Positions 36,900 to 46,132 of a stretch of 64,000 nucleotides of DNA are shown here, piece after piece (the stretch's first letter is position 1; each line of letters begins with the position of its first letter). The DNA lies in the NCBI RefSeq assembly GCF_000381265.1, contig NZ_KB906255.1, positions 294,495 through 358,494 of the forward strand. Direction: 5' to 3'. The notes under the pieces are model-generated. The model saw only the letters and a list, made by a program, of their open reading frames with translations. It did not search any database and had not been told where the DNA came from. A program made the translations under genes and the position numbers. This DNA is from Curvibacter lanceolatus ATCC 14669. GTDB taxonomy: Bacteria > Pseudomonadota > Gammaproteobacteria > Burkholderiales > Burkholderiaceae_C.

Positions 36900-37273
36900 G
36901 GGGCCTCCATCAAGCGGTGGGTCGGTGGGTGGGTGAGCGCAGTATCGGCAGCCCCGGGGCTGCGCGTTCTCAGGGTTAGCCCATAGAAACCGTGGGGGCA
37001 AGTCGGAAATTCGCAAATTGAGACAGCCGCCGTGGCCCTGGCGGCCTGATTCCGGAATGTTCCATCTTGGAACAGTTTCGGCCTAGGGAAATCCCGGTGA
37101 TGAAGCGGCGCGGGCAAAAGCAGATGCTCCGATCCGGGTGGTCCGCCCGCGCTCCGGCGTGCACCAGCGACGGTGCACACAGATTCCCGCCGTTCACGAA
37201 CCCCGAACGGGAAGCGAGAAGCGTCGGGTCCGAAGGCCATCCCCCCAAGCCTATTCCGAGGAGACATCACCCT
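36900..37273. promoter_or_regulatory. Divergent control region with two palindromes
   Basis: A 374-bp gene-free stretch between the Fis-type regulator and the alcohol dehydrogenase. It contains ATTCCGGAAT (37049-37058) directly followed by GTTCCA-TCT-TGGAAC (37059-37073), a tight pair of palindromes sharing the TTCC/GGAA core. They are the best candidate operator in the region. I looked for a sigma54 -24/-12 (GG-N10-GC) element and found no good one. Confidence 0.45.
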
Positions 37274-39409
37274 ATGCATCAAGCCAAATCCACCACCCGC
37301 CCCGCTTCTGGGGTATCGGCCTGGCGCCGTCTGGGCATCGGGCTCGCCGGGCTGGCCCTGGCCGCCACGGTGGCCCTGCCAGCCCAGGCCCAGCCCGCCA
37401 GCCGTGTCGATCAGGTTGACGGCGCCTACATCCAGGCCAATGCCGCCAAGTCGACCGACTGGCCCAGCCATGGCCTGGATTACGCCGAAACCCGCTTCTC
37501 GCGCCTGCAGCAGATCAACACCGGCAACGTGGGCCAGCTGGGGCTGGTCTGGTCGTACAACCTGGAATCCACCCGGGGCGTGGAATCCACCCCGCTGGTG
37601 GTCGATGGCGTGATGTACGTCACCGCCTCCTGGAGCGTGGTGCACGCGGTGGATGTGCGCAGCGGCAAGCGGCTCTGGAGCTTCGACCCGCAGGTCGACA
37701 AATCCAAGGGCTACAAGGGCTGCTGCGACGTGGTCAACCGGGGCGTGGCCCTCTACCAGGGCAAGGTCTTCGTGGCCGCCTATGACGGCCGCCTGATCGC
37801 CCTGAACGCCCGCAGCGGCCAGAAGGTGTGGGAGCAGGACACCCTGATCGACCACACCCACAGCTACACCATCACCGGCGCGCCGCGCGTCATCAAAGGC
37901 AAGGTGGTGATCGGCAACGGCGGCGCCGAGTACGGCGTGCGCGGCTACGTCACCGCCTACGACGCGGGCACCGGTGCCCAGGCCTGGCGCTGGTTCACCG
38001 TGCCCGGCGACCCGTCCAAGCCCTTCGAAAACGAGGCCATGGCGCGCGCCGCCAAGACCTGGGACGCCAGCGGCAAGTGGTGGGAGTCGGGTGGCGGCGG
38101 CACCGCCTGGGACACCATGACCTACGACCCCGAGCTGAACCTGATGTACATCGGCACCGGCAATGGCTCGCCCTGGGCACGCAGCAAGCGCAGCCCGGGT
38201 GGCGGCGACAACCTGTACCTGGCCTCGATCGTGGCCCTCAACCCCGACACCGGCGAGTACGTCTGGCACTACCAGGAAACCCCGGGCGACAACTGGGACT
38301 ACACCTCCACCCAGCCCATGATCCTGGCCGATCTGAAGATCGACGGCCGCCCGCGCAAGGTGATCCTGCATGCGCCCAAGAACGGCTTCTTCTTCGTCAT
38401 CGACCGCACCAACGGTCGCTTCATCTCGGCCAAGAACTTTGTCGACGTGAACTGGGCCAAGGGCTACGACGCCAACGGCCGCCCCATCGAGAACCCCGAG
38501 GCACGCGCCACCGACAAGCCCTATGACGCCGTGCCGGGCCCGTTCGGGGCACACAACTGGCATTCGATGTCCTTCAACCCGCAGACCGGCCTGGTCTACC
38601 TGCCAGCACAGAACGTGCCCATCAACCTGATGGACAACCAGAACTGGAAGTTCAACGGCAACCAGCCCGGGGAGCCCCACGGCGGCCTGGGCTGGAACCT
38701 GGCCATGTACGCCAACGTCGAGCCGCCCAAGGGCAAGCCCTTCGGCCGCCTGATCGCCTGGGACCCGGTGCGCCAGAAGGCCGCCTGGACCCAGGAGCAA
38801 GTCTCGCCCTGGAACGGCGGCACCCTGACCACCGCCGGCAACCTGGTGTTCCAGGGCACGGCCGACGGGCGCCTGATCGCCTACAACGCCAAGACCGGCG
38901 GCAAGCTCTGGGAGTCGCCCACCGGCACCGGCGTGGTGGCCGCCCCCATCACCTACGAGGTGGACGGCCGCCAGTTCGTGTCGATTGCCGTCGGCTGGGG
39001 CGGCGTCTATGGCCTGGCCCAGCGCGCCACCGAGCGCCAGGGCCCCGGCACGGTCTACACCTTTGCCGTGGGCGGCAAGGCGCCCCTGCCCGACTTTGTG
39101 GGCTACCGCCTGGGCGAGCTGGTGTCGGGCGTCAAGTACGACCCGGCCCAGGTGCAGGCCGGCACCATGCTGTATGTCAGCAACTGCGTGTTCTGCCACG
39201 GCGTGCCGGGCGTGGACCGCGGCGGCAACATCCCCAACCTGGGCTACATGGATGCCGCCATGATCGAGCACCTGGACAAGTTCATCTTCAAGGGCCCGGC
39301 CATGGCGCGCGGCATGCCCGACTTCAGCGACCGGCTCAGCCTCGATGATGTGCAGAAGATCAAGGCCTTCATCCAGGGCACGGCCGACGCGATCCGGCCC
39401 AAGAAGTAG
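37274..39409 (+). CDS. PQQ-dependent alcohol dehydrogenase with cytochrome c domain
   Basis: A 711-aa periplasmic type II quinohaemoprotein. Residues 1-40 are a signal peptide (ALPAQAQP). The eight-bladed propeller follows, with the adjacent cysteine pair Cys150-Cys151 (GCCDVV) that contacts PQQ, and WDTMTYDPELNLMYIGTGN. The C-terminal cytochrome c domain has CVFCH (Cys638, Cys641, His642) and the axial Met about 681 (RGMPDF). It oxidises alcohols or aldehydes, passing electrons to haem and the respiratory chain. Substrate range is not readable. PQQ synthesis genes are not in the window. ATG 37274 follows GAGGAGA. Confidence 0.93.
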   Translation: MHQAKSTTRPASGVSAWRRLGIGLAGLALAATVALPAQAQPASRVDQVDGAYIQANAAKSTDWPSHGLDYAETRFSRLQQINTGNVGQLGLVWSYNLESTRGVESTPLVVDGVMYVTASWSVVHAVDVRSGKRLWSFDPQVDKSKGYKGCCDVVNRGVALYQGKVFVAAYDGRLIALNARSGQKVWEQDTLIDHTHSYTITGAPRVIKGKVVIGNGGAEYGVRGYVTAYDAGTGAQAWRWFTVPGDPSKPFENEAMARAAKTWDASGKWWESGGGGTAWDTMTYDPELNLMYIGTGNGSPWARSKRSPGGGDNLYLASIVALNPDTGEYVWHYQETPGDNWDYTSTQPMILADLKIDGRPRKVILHAPKNGFFFVIDRTNGRFISAKNFVDVNWAKGYDANGRPIENPEARATDKPYDAVPGPFGAHNWHSMSFNPQTGLVYLPAQNVPINLMDNQNWKFNGNQPGEPHGGLGWNLAMYANVEPPKGKPFGRLIAWDPVRQKAAWTQEQVSPWNGGTLTTAGNLVFQGTADGRLIAYNAKTGGKLWESPTGTGVVAAPITYEVDGRQFVSIAVGWGGVYGLAQRATERQGPGTVYTFAVGGKAPLPDFVGYRLGELVSGVKYDPAQVQAGTMLYVSNCVFCHGVPGVDRGGNIPNLGYMDAAMIEHLDKFIFKGPAMARGMPDFSDRLSLDDVQKIKAFIQGTADAIRPKK

Positions 39410-39422
39410 GGCCCGCGCCCCT

Positions 39423-39446
39423 GCAGCCCGCCTTGTGGCGGGCTGC
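39423..39446 (+). terminator. Terminator after the alcohol dehydrogenase
   Basis: GCAGCCCGCC (39423-39432), loop TTGT, GGCGGGCTGC (39437-39446): a perfect 10-bp stem 14 bp past the stop, followed by CGTTTGG, a weak T-run. Confidence 0.7.
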
Positions 39447-39509
39447 CGTTTGGTGAAATGGCCGCTGCGGCAGATAATTTGGCCTTCTGTCTACCGTGAG
39501 GCCTTCACC

Positions 39510-39809
39510 ATGTCCAGCATCAGCTCGATCGCCCAGTCCGGCATGCAGGCCGCGCTGCAGCGCCAGGATGCGGCGGCCAACAACATCGCCAACCAGAACA
39601 CCGAGGGTTACCGCCGCGAGCGGGTTGACCAGCAGGCCGATTCCAATGGGGGCACCACCACCAGCGTGTCACGCATGCCCCAGCCAGGCAGCCAGCTCGA
39701 GCAGGACATGGTCGACCAGATCTCGTCCAGCTACAGCTTCCAGGCCAACCTCAAGACCCTCAAGGTCCACGACCAGATGATGGGCTCGCTGCTGGACGTC
39801 AAGGTCTGA
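39510..39809 (+). CDS. Short orphan flagellar-rod-like protein
   Basis: A 99-aa protein. The N-terminus (SGMQAALQRQDAAANNIAN, then NTEGYRRERV) has the flagellar basal-body-rod signature found in FlgB, FlgC, FlgG and FlgE, and the C-terminal 40 residues (LEQDMVDQI, YSFQANLKTLKVHDQMMG) match the rod C-terminal domain. The whole central domain is missing, so the protein is a minimal two-helix version. No flagellar genes are adjacent. It could be a rod cap-like adaptor or have been co-opted for another role. ATG 39510 is the first start in a sensible place. Confidence 0.72.
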   Translation: MSSISSIAQSGMQAALQRQDAAANNIANQNTEGYRRERVDQQADSNGGTTTSVSRMPQPGSQLEQDMVDQISSSYSFQANLKTLKVHDQMMGSLLDVKV

Positions 39810-39887
39810 GCACCGGCGCCGTCAGGCCCTTTTCGGGCTGGTACGCAGGTATCATCTGAGCCGTTCCCCACCGAGCAGGAGACGGCC

Positions 39888-40925
39888 ATGGGCCTGATGG
39901 ATTTCATCAAGAAACAGTTCATCGACGTCCTTCAATGGACCGAAGAGGGCGACGGCACGCTGGCCTGGCGCTATCCCATGGCCGACATGGAAATCCAGAA
40001 CGGCGCCACCCTGGTGGTGCGCGAGTCGCAGATGGCCCTGTTCGTCAACGAAGGGCGCATCGCCGACCTGTTCGGCCCCGGCACCTACCGGCTGGGCACC
40101 CAGACCCTGCCGGTGCTGACCAACCTGCAGAACTGGGACAAGCTCTTCGAGTCGCCCTTCAAGAGCGATGTCTACTTCTTCAGCACCCGCGAGCAGCTCG
40201 ACCAGAAATGGGGCACGCCCCAGCCCGTCACCGTGCGTGACCCCCAGTTCGGCGCCGTGCGCCTGCGTGCCTTCGGCAACTACAGCTTCCGCATCGCCGA
40301 CCCCAAGGCCTTCCATGCCGGCATCTCCGGCACCCGCGAGCGCTACGGCGTGGCCGACCTGGACGGCCAGTTGCGCGGCCTGGTGCTGCAAAACATCAGC
40401 CAGGCCATTGCCGCCAGCGGCATCCCCTTCCTCGACCTGGCAGCCAACCAGCAGCGTTTCGCCGAGGCCCTGACCCAGCAGCTGGGCCCCGAGTTCGCCC
40501 GCCTGGGCCTGCAGCTGCAGACCTTCACGGTGCAGAACCTGTCCCTGCCCGAAGAGCTGCAGAAGGTGCTCGACCAGAAGATCGGCATGGGCATGGTGGG
40601 CCGCGACATGGGTCAGTTCATGCAGTACCAGACCGCCCAGGCCATCCCGCGCCTGGCCGAAGGTGCGGGCGGCGGCGGTGTGGCCGGTGACGCCATGGGC
40701 CTGGGCGCCGGCGTGGCGCTGGGCCAGGTGCTGGCGCAGAACCTGCAGGCCGGCCTGCAAGGCGGTGGGGCGGCCGCTGCCGCCGCAGCCGCTGCGGCCA
40801 GCGGCCTCAAGCCCGACGAGATCATGGCCACGCTGGAGAAGCTGGCCGATCTCAAGACCAAAGGCATCCTGACCGCTGAAGAGTTCGACGCCAAGAAGGC
40901 CGAACTGCTCAAGAAGCTCGTCTGA
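39888..40925 (+). CDS. SPFH-domain protein with C-terminal SHOCT motif
   Basis: A 345-aa protein of the SPFH/virion-core-like family (YdjI-type): SPFH domain about 30-240 (LVVRESQMALFVNEGRI, GPGTYRLGTQTLPVL), a flexible Gly/poly-Ala stretch (GGGAAAAAAAAAA), and a C-terminal SHOCT-like helix pair (MATLEKLADLKTKGILTAEE). Such proteins form membrane-associated oligomers and often act with zinc-ribbon membrane proteins. It starts an apparently single-transcript run into the DUF4178, DUF350 and spermidine-synthase-like genes. ATG 39888 follows AGGAGACGG. Confidence 0.82.
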   Translation: MGLMDFIKKQFIDVLQWTEEGDGTLAWRYPMADMEIQNGATLVVRESQMALFVNEGRIADLFGPGTYRLGTQTLPVLTNLQNWDKLFESPFKSDVYFFSTREQLDQKWGTPQPVTVRDPQFGAVRLRAFGNYSFRIADPKAFHAGISGTRERYGVADLDGQLRGLVLQNISQAIAASGIPFLDLAANQQRFAEALTQQLGPEFARLGLQLQTFTVQNLSLPEELQKVLDQKIGMGMVGRDMGQFMQYQTAQAIPRLAEGAGGGGVAGDAMGLGAGVALGQVLAQNLQAGLQGGGAAAAAAAAAASGLKPDEIMATLEKLADLKTKGILTAEEFDAKKAELLKKLV

Positions 40926-40941
40926 ACCGCCCCGCCCGTTC

Positions 40942-42432
40942 GTGACAGAGCGTTCCTACCGCGCGCCCTGCCCGGGCTGCGGCGCCCCCGTTGAATTTCG
41001 CAGCGCCCAATCGACGCATGCGGTCTGCCCCTACTGCCAGAGCACGGTGCTGCGTCAGGGCGAGGTGCTGAGCCGCATCGGCCGCATGGCCGAGCTGTTC
41101 GACGACCACAGCCCGCTGCAGCTCATGGCCAGTGGCCGTTTCGACACCCAGCCCTTTGTGCTGATCGGCCGGCTGCAGTACAAGTCGCCCGCCGGCGTGT
41201 GGGCCGAGTGGATCGCGCTGTTCGAAGACGGCAGCCAGGCCTTCCTCAGCGAAGACAACGGCGCCTACGTGATGGCGCGCCCGCGTGAGCTGCAGCGCGA
41301 GATGCCCCCGGCCTCGGCCTTCCGTCCCGGGGCCAGCACGGCGGTCAATGGCCAGCCCTTCACCGTGGCCTTCAGCGACCAGGTGTGCCTGATCTCGGCC
41401 CAGGGCGAACTGCCGCGCCTGCCCCCGCTGGGCTTTGCCTTCGGCCTGGTGGAGCTGCGCAGCGACAGCGGCGAGGTGCTCAGCCTCGATTACAGCCGCA
41501 CCCCGCCCGCCCTGTCGGCGGGCCGCTCGGTGCGGCTCGAAGACCTGGCCCTGAGCGGCCTCAAGGACGCGTCGGTCAAGAACGAAGCCGGGCGCCAGTT
41601 CAACTGCCCGCATTGCGGCGCTCCGGTCGAGATCACCCTGGCCAGCACCAAGACCCTCACCTGCCGCAGCTGCAACAGCCTGATCGATGTCTCGCAAGGC
41701 CTCGGCGGCGAACTGCGCCACGCCCTGCAGGACGAGCCCGTGGCGCCCCTGATCGCGCTGGGCAGCCTGGGCCGGCTCGAAGGGGTGGATTGGCAGGTGG
41801 TGGGTTTTCAGCACCGCATGGGCCGCGAACCCGGCGATGACGAGCTGTTCGGCTGGGAGGAGTACCTGCTCTACAACCGCCAGCGCGGCTTCAGCTTCCT
41901 GGTCGATGCCACCGATGGCTGGAGCCTGGTGCGCCCGCTCACCGGGGCGCCCAAGCTCGATGCCTCGGGGCGTGCGGCCACCTACCTGGGCACCCGTTAC
42001 GAGCTGCAGTACCGCTACGACGCCGAGACCAGCTACGCCTGCGGCGAGTTCTACTGGCCGGTGGCGCGTGGCCAGAAGACCAGCAACCGCGACTTTGCCA
42101 GCGCCAAGGGCCTGCTGTCCGAGGAAAGCACCCCCAACGAGATCACCTGGTCGGGCGGCAGCCGCCTGGACGCGGCCACGGTGGCCAAGGCCTTCAAGCT
42201 CGAGGCCCGGCAAGACCTGCTGCGCCGGGCCGACGTGGCGCCGGCGGGCAGCTTCCGGGCCCTGGGATGGGGCACCATCCTGATCATTGCGGTGCTGCTG
42301 ATCGTGCTGGTGCTGCTGCTCAGCCGCTGCTCCCGCTGCGACCCGGCGCTGGAGAATTGCAGCAGCAGCGGCTACCGCAGTTCGGGCGGCGCCTACGGGG
42401 GTTATTCGGGCAGCGGCGGCAGCCACAAGTAG
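40942..42432 (+). CDS. Zinc-ribbon DUF4178 membrane protein
   Basis: A 496-aa protein with two zinc ribbons: Cys10/Cys13/Cys29/Cys32 (CPGCGAPVEF, CPYC) and Cys222/Cys225 with a second pair (CPHCGAPVEI, CRSC). A DUF4178 domain follows each or the second ribbon (LGSLGRLEGVDWQVVGFQ, GWEEYLLYN). One C-terminal membrane helix (TILIIAVLLIVLVLLLS) and a Ser/Gly-rich tail end it. Function unknown; it is found beside SPFH and DUF350 genes. The start is GTG 40942, 16 bp after the SPFH gene. Confidence 0.8.
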   Translation: MTERSYRAPCPGCGAPVEFRSAQSTHAVCPYCQSTVLRQGEVLSRIGRMAELFDDHSPLQLMASGRFDTQPFVLIGRLQYKSPAGVWAEWIALFEDGSQAFLSEDNGAYVMARPRELQREMPPASAFRPGASTAVNGQPFTVAFSDQVCLISAQGELPRLPPLGFAFGLVELRSDSGEVLSLDYSRTPPALSAGRSVRLEDLALSGLKDASVKNEAGRQFNCPHCGAPVEITLASTKTLTCRSCNSLIDVSQGLGGELRHALQDEPVAPLIALGSLGRLEGVDWQVVGFQHRMGREPGDDELFGWEEYLLYNRQRGFSFLVDATDGWSLVRPLTGAPKLDASGRAATYLGTRYELQYRYDAETSYACGEFYWPVARGQKTSNRDFASAKGLLSEESTPNEITWSGGSRLDAATVAKAFKLEARQDLLRRADVAPAGSFRALGWGTILIIAVLLIVLVLLLSRCSRCDPALENCSSSGYRSSGGAYGGYSGSGGSHK

Positions 42433-42482
42433 ATGATGTGACACCGACATGCTGAACCAACCACTCTTTTTCGGAGGTTTCC

Positions 42483-42704
42483 ATGGGACTTGAATGGCTG
42501 CGCCCCGGCGCCGTGCTGGGCTCCATCGTGTTCGCCCTGGTGGGCGTGCTGGTGTTCTGGCTGAGCTTCGTCGTCATCGACAAGCTCACGCCCTACGATC
42601 TGTGGCGCGAACTGGTGGAAAAGCAGAACGTGGCCCTGGGCCTGGTGGTGGCGGCCATGTCGCTGGGCATCTGCCTCATCGTGGCGGCCGCGATCCACGG
42701 CTGA
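42483..42704 (+). CDS. DUF350 small membrane protein
   Basis: A 73-aa protein with two membrane helices (about 10-33 and 50-71) joined by a short charged loop (KLTPYDLWRELVEKQN) that is the DUF350 signature. Related proteins (YjfL-type) occur next to PspA-like, SPFH or polyamine-linked genes in other bacteria. The role is not known. ATG 42483 follows CGGAGG at good spacing. Confidence 0.82.
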   Translation: MGLEWLRPGAVLGSIVFALVGVLVFWLSFVVIDKLTPYDLWRELVEKQNVALGLVVAAMSLGICLIVAAAIHG

Positions 42705-42773
42705 GCCTGGAGCCTACTAATTTTGGAGTCCGTCGATTTGTCGGCGGCCCTGTTTTGAAGACTGTGGATTGTT

Positions 42774-44405
42774 TTGAGCCAGCGACCTGATTCCTCCGAC
42801 CCCCTGCTGCCTGCGGCGGTCGTCTCCGATGTGCCCTGGCGCGTGCCTGGGCGGCGTGGCGCGCGATCGCCCGACCCCTCCACCGGGCGCGGTGCGCCCC
42901 GGCCGGTCGAGCTGGCCCTGCTGAGCAGCGTGTTCGTGGTGGCCGCCTGCGGGCTGTTGTACGAACTGGCCGCCGGCACCCTGGCCTCGTACCTGCTGGG
43001 CGACTCGGTGCTGCAGTTCTCCACCGTGATCGGGGCCTACCTGTTCGCCATGGGCCTGGGCTCCTGGGCCTCGCGCCATTTCGACCGCCAACTGCCGGCG
43101 CACTTCCTGCGCATCGAGCTGCTGGTGGCCCTGCTGGGCGGCGGCATGCCGGCCTTGCTGTTCCTGTGCAGTGCCTTTGTGCCCGGGGCCTTCCGCCTGG
43201 TGCTGTACCTGCTGGTGGGGGCGGTGGGGGTGCTGGTGGGGCTGGAGATCCCGCTGGTCATGCGCATCCTCAAGCGCCACGTGCAGCTCAAGGAACTGGT
43301 CTCGCAGGTGCTCACCTTCGACTACCTGGGCGCGCTGGCCGTCTCGCTGGCCTTCCCCATCCTGCTGGTGCCGCACCTGGGCCTGGTGCGCACCGGGCTG
43401 GTGTTCGGCCTGCTCAATGCCGCCGTGGCGGTGTGGGCGCTGTGGCTGTTCCGCCATGAGCTGCGCCGCCTGCGTGTGCATGTGCTGGCCTGTGCCGGCG
43501 TGCTGCTGACCTTGCTGGGCGCCCTGATCGGGGCCGATGCCATCACCACTGTGGCCGAAGACCGCTTCTACCAGGACCGCGTCATCTACACCGCCACCAG
43601 CCCTTACCAACGCATCGTCGTCACCAGCGGGGCGCAGGGGCACCGGCTGTTCCTCAATGGCAACCTGCAGTTTGCCGAGCGCGACGAGTACCGCTACCAC
43701 GAGGCCCTGGTGCACCCGGTCATGGCGGCGCAGGGCAACCCGCGCCGGGTGGCCGTGCTGGGCGGGGGCGACGGCATGGCCGTGCGCGAGGTGCTCAAGT
43801 ACCCCGGCGTGCAGCAGGTCACCCTGGTCGAACTCGACCCCGAGATGACGCGCCTGTTCAGCACCCAACCCGCGCTCAAGCGGCTCAATGGCGGGGCCTT
43901 GTCCGATCCGCGCGTGCGCATCGTCAATGCCGACGCCTTCCAGTGGCTGCAGACCGAGGCCGATACCTTCGATGTCATCGTGGTCGACTTCCCCGACCCC
44001 ACCAACTTTGCGCTGGGCAAGCTCTACAGCCAGTCGTTCTACGCCCTGCTGGACCAGCGCCTGTCGGCCAGCGGCTATGCGGTGGTGCAGACCACCTCGC
44101 CCCTGGTGGCGCGCCAGAGCTTCTGGACCGTGGTGCACACCATCGAGGCCGCCGGCCTGGGCGCCACGCCCTACCACGCCAACGTGCCCAGCTTTGGCGA
44201 GTGGGGCTTTGTGGTGGCCTCGCGCCGCCCCTGGCGCCAGCCTACCAAGCTGCCCGAGGGCCTGCGCTTTCTCAACCTGCAGACCCTGCCCATGCTGTTC
44301 GACTTTCCGCAGGACATGGCCGCCGTGCCCACCGGGGTGAACCGCCTGTCCAACCAGATCCTGGTGCGCACCTATGAGCAGGAATGGGGCAAGGTGGCCC
44401 ATTGA
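42774..44405 (+). CDS. Polytopic spermidine-synthase-like aminopropyltransferase
   Basis: A 543-aa fusion. After a Pro-rich cytoplasmic N-terminus (1-45), about seven membrane helices occupy 46-260. The C-terminal half is a spermidine-synthase fold: YHEALVHPVM (about 308-317), the AdoMet-type nucleotide loop LGGGDGMAVRE (about 329-339) and the active-site region VVDFPDPTNFALGKLYS with a conserved catalytic-type Asp. It would transfer an aminopropyl group from decarboxylated SAM at the membrane; the acceptor is unknown. TTG 42774 is the start, because a stop lies in frame just upstream and no ATG is near. Confidence 0.8.
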   Translation: MSQRPDSSDPLLPAAVVSDVPWRVPGRRGARSPDPSTGRGAPRPVELALLSSVFVVAACGLLYELAAGTLASYLLGDSVLQFSTVIGAYLFAMGLGSWASRHFDRQLPAHFLRIELLVALLGGGMPALLFLCSAFVPGAFRLVLYLLVGAVGVLVGLEIPLVMRILKRHVQLKELVSQVLTFDYLGALAVSLAFPILLVPHLGLVRTGLVFGLLNAAVAVWALWLFRHELRRLRVHVLACAGVLLTLLGALIGADAITTVAEDRFYQDRVIYTATSPYQRIVVTSGAQGHRLFLNGNLQFAERDEYRYHEALVHPVMAAQGNPRRVAVLGGGDGMAVREVLKYPGVQQVTLVELDPEMTRLFSTQPALKRLNGGALSDPRVRIVNADAFQWLQTEADTFDVIVVDFPDPTNFALGKLYSQSFYALLDQRLSASGYAVVQTTSPLVARQSFWTVVHTIEAAGLGATPYHANVPSFGEWGFVVASRRPWRQPTKLPEGLRFLNLQTLPMLFDFPQDMAAVPTGVNRLSNQILVRTYEQEWGKVAH

Positions 44406-46132
44406 TCCGCACCGATAACGCCGCTGATTCGATGGCAGGCGGCCTGCACCGCCGCGACTGGCTGGCTTTGATGGGGGGCGCAGGTCTGGGCCTGGCGGGC
44501 TGCTCGCCCGCTGCACCGGCCCTGCAAGGCGGGTTTGAGGGGGCGGCCTTTGAACGCGGCCACCTGCTGCGCGAGAACCCGCGCCGCTGGCCGGCGCCGG
44601 CGGTGTCGCGCCGGGTGGGCGTGGTGGTGGCGGGCGCAGGCATCGCCGGCCTGGCGGCGGCGCGCTCGCTGCGCCTGGGCGGGGTGGACGACCTGGCCAT
44701 CCTGGAGCTCGACGAGCAGCCCGGCGGCAACAGCCGCGGCCGCCTGCTGGGCAGCCAGCCCTGCCCCACCGGTGCGCACTACCTGCCCCTGCCCGGCGAC
44801 GACGCGCCCGAGGTGCAGGCCCTGCTCGAAGAACTGGGCCTGCGCCGGCGCCAGGCGGGCCGCTGGGTGTACGACGAACAAGCCCTGTGCCACAGCCCCC
44901 AGGAGCGCCTGTACGTGGAGGGCGGCTGGCAAGAGGGCCTGCTGCCGGCGCACGATCTGAGCGCGGCCACGCGGGCGCAGTACCAGCGCTTTGCCGGCCT
45001 GGTGGCCGGCCTGCAGCGCCAGGCCCGGTTTGCCATTCCGCTGGCCAGCCAGGGCCTGAGCCCGGTGCAGCTGGCGCTCGACAGCCAGACCTTCGCGCAA
45101 TGGCTGGCCCAGCAGGGCCTGGACGACGCCCGCCTGCGCTGGTACCTGGACTACTGCTGCCGCGACGACTACGGCGCCGGCCTGGCCGAGGTCTCGGCCT
45201 GGGCCGGCATCCACTACTTTGCCAGCCGGCATGGCTTCCATGCCCCGGGCAGCGATGAGGCCGCCGAAGCCGCCGACACCCCGGTGCTCACCTGGCCCGA
45301 GGGCAATGGCTGGCTGGTCGACCGGCTGGCCGCGCCCTGGCAGGGCGACGCCCGCCATGGCCCGCTGTACCCGGGCCGGGTGGTGCTGCGCATCGAAGAC
45401 CAGCGCCAGGGCGTGGCGGTGGACGTGTGGGACGTGGCCCGGCAGCGCGTGGAGCGCTGGCTGGCCGCGCACTGCATCGTGGCCCTGCCGGTGCATGTGG
45501 CCGCCCGGGTGGTGGTGACTGCGCCCGATTGGCTGCAGTCCACGGCCTTGCGCTGGCAGCATGCGGCCTGGGTGGTGGGCAACCTGCTGCTCGACCAGCC
45601 CCTGCTCGACCGACCTGGCGCCGCCCCGGCCTGGGACAACGTGATCTATGGCTCCAGCGGCCTGGGCTATGTGAACGCGGCCCACCAGCGCCTGGACCCG
45701 CGCCCCGGCCCCACCGTGCTCACCTTCTACCGCGCGCTGGGGGCCGCCAAACCGGCCCGCAAGGCTTTGCTGGAGCAGCCCTGGACGCACTGGCGCGGCC
45801 CCATGCTGGACGAATTTCTGGGCCCCCACCCCGATCTGCTGAGCCATGCCCGCGAGTTTTCGCTGAGCCGCCACGGCCACGCCATGGCCGTGCCCGTGCC
45901 CGGGGTGCTGGCCCACCTGTCACGCCTGCCGCTGGCTGCAGCCGCCCAGGCCGTGCCCGCCTTGCGCCAACGCCGCACCGGCGCCAGCGTGCCTGCGGCC
46001 CTGGCCCAGGGGCGGGTCAGTTACGCCCACAGCGACTGGTCGGGCTACTCGGTGTTCGAAGAGGCCTTCACGCGTGGGCACGATGCCGGGCTGCTGGCCG
46101 TGCAACAACTGCGTGGGCGCACCCCCTCATGA
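44402..46132 (+). CDS. Exported FAD-dependent amine-oxidase-like protein
   Basis: A 576-aa flavoprotein. The N-terminus has a twin-arginine-like RRDWLALMGGAGLGLAGC, with RR at 17-18 and a lipobox Cys at 34, so it is probably exported folded and anchored as a lipoprotein. A Rossmann FAD loop follows (VVVAGAGIAGLAAARS, then LELDEQPGGNSRG). The layout fits monoamine/polyamine-oxidase-like NAD(P)/FAD proteins. The start is taken as TTG 44402, overlapping the previous stop and preceded by AAGG; ATG 44432 or 44384 are alternatives. It ends in an ATGA overlap with the GNAT gene. Confidence 0.78.
   Translation: MIRTDNAADSMAGGLHRRDWLALMGGAGLGLAGCSPAAPALQGGFEGAAFERGHLLRENPRRWPAPAVSRRVGVVVAGAGIAGLAAARSLRLGGVDDLAILELDEQPGGNSRGRLLGSQPCPTGAHYLPLPGDDAPEVQALLEELGLRRRQAGRWVYDEQALCHSPQERLYVEGGWQEGLLPAHDLSAATRAQYQRFAGLVAGLQRQARFAIPLASQGLSPVQLALDSQTFAQWLAQQGLDDARLRWYLDYCCRDDYGAGLAEVSAWAGIHYFASRHGFHAPGSDEAAEAADTPVLTWPEGNGWLVDRLAAPWQGDARHGPLYPGRVVLRIEDQRQGVAVDVWDVARQRVERWLAAHCIVALPVHVAARVVVTAPDWLQSTALRWQHAAWVVGNLLLDQPLLDRPGAAPAWDNVIYGSSGLGYVNAAHQRLDPRPGPTVLTFYRALGAAKPARKALLEQPWTHWRGPMLDEFLGPHPDLLSHAREFSLSRHGHAMAVPVPGVLAHLSRLPLAAAAQAVPALRQRRTGASVPAALAQGRVSYAHSDWSGYSVFEEAFTRGHDAGLLAVQQLRGRTPS

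Noticed and set aside
44384-44404. ATG 44384 as the start of the flavoprotein
   Set aside because: It overlaps the previous gene by 22 bp and its AGGA abuts the ATG with no spacing. TTG 44402 has AAGG at good spacing, so it was preferred, though not proved.
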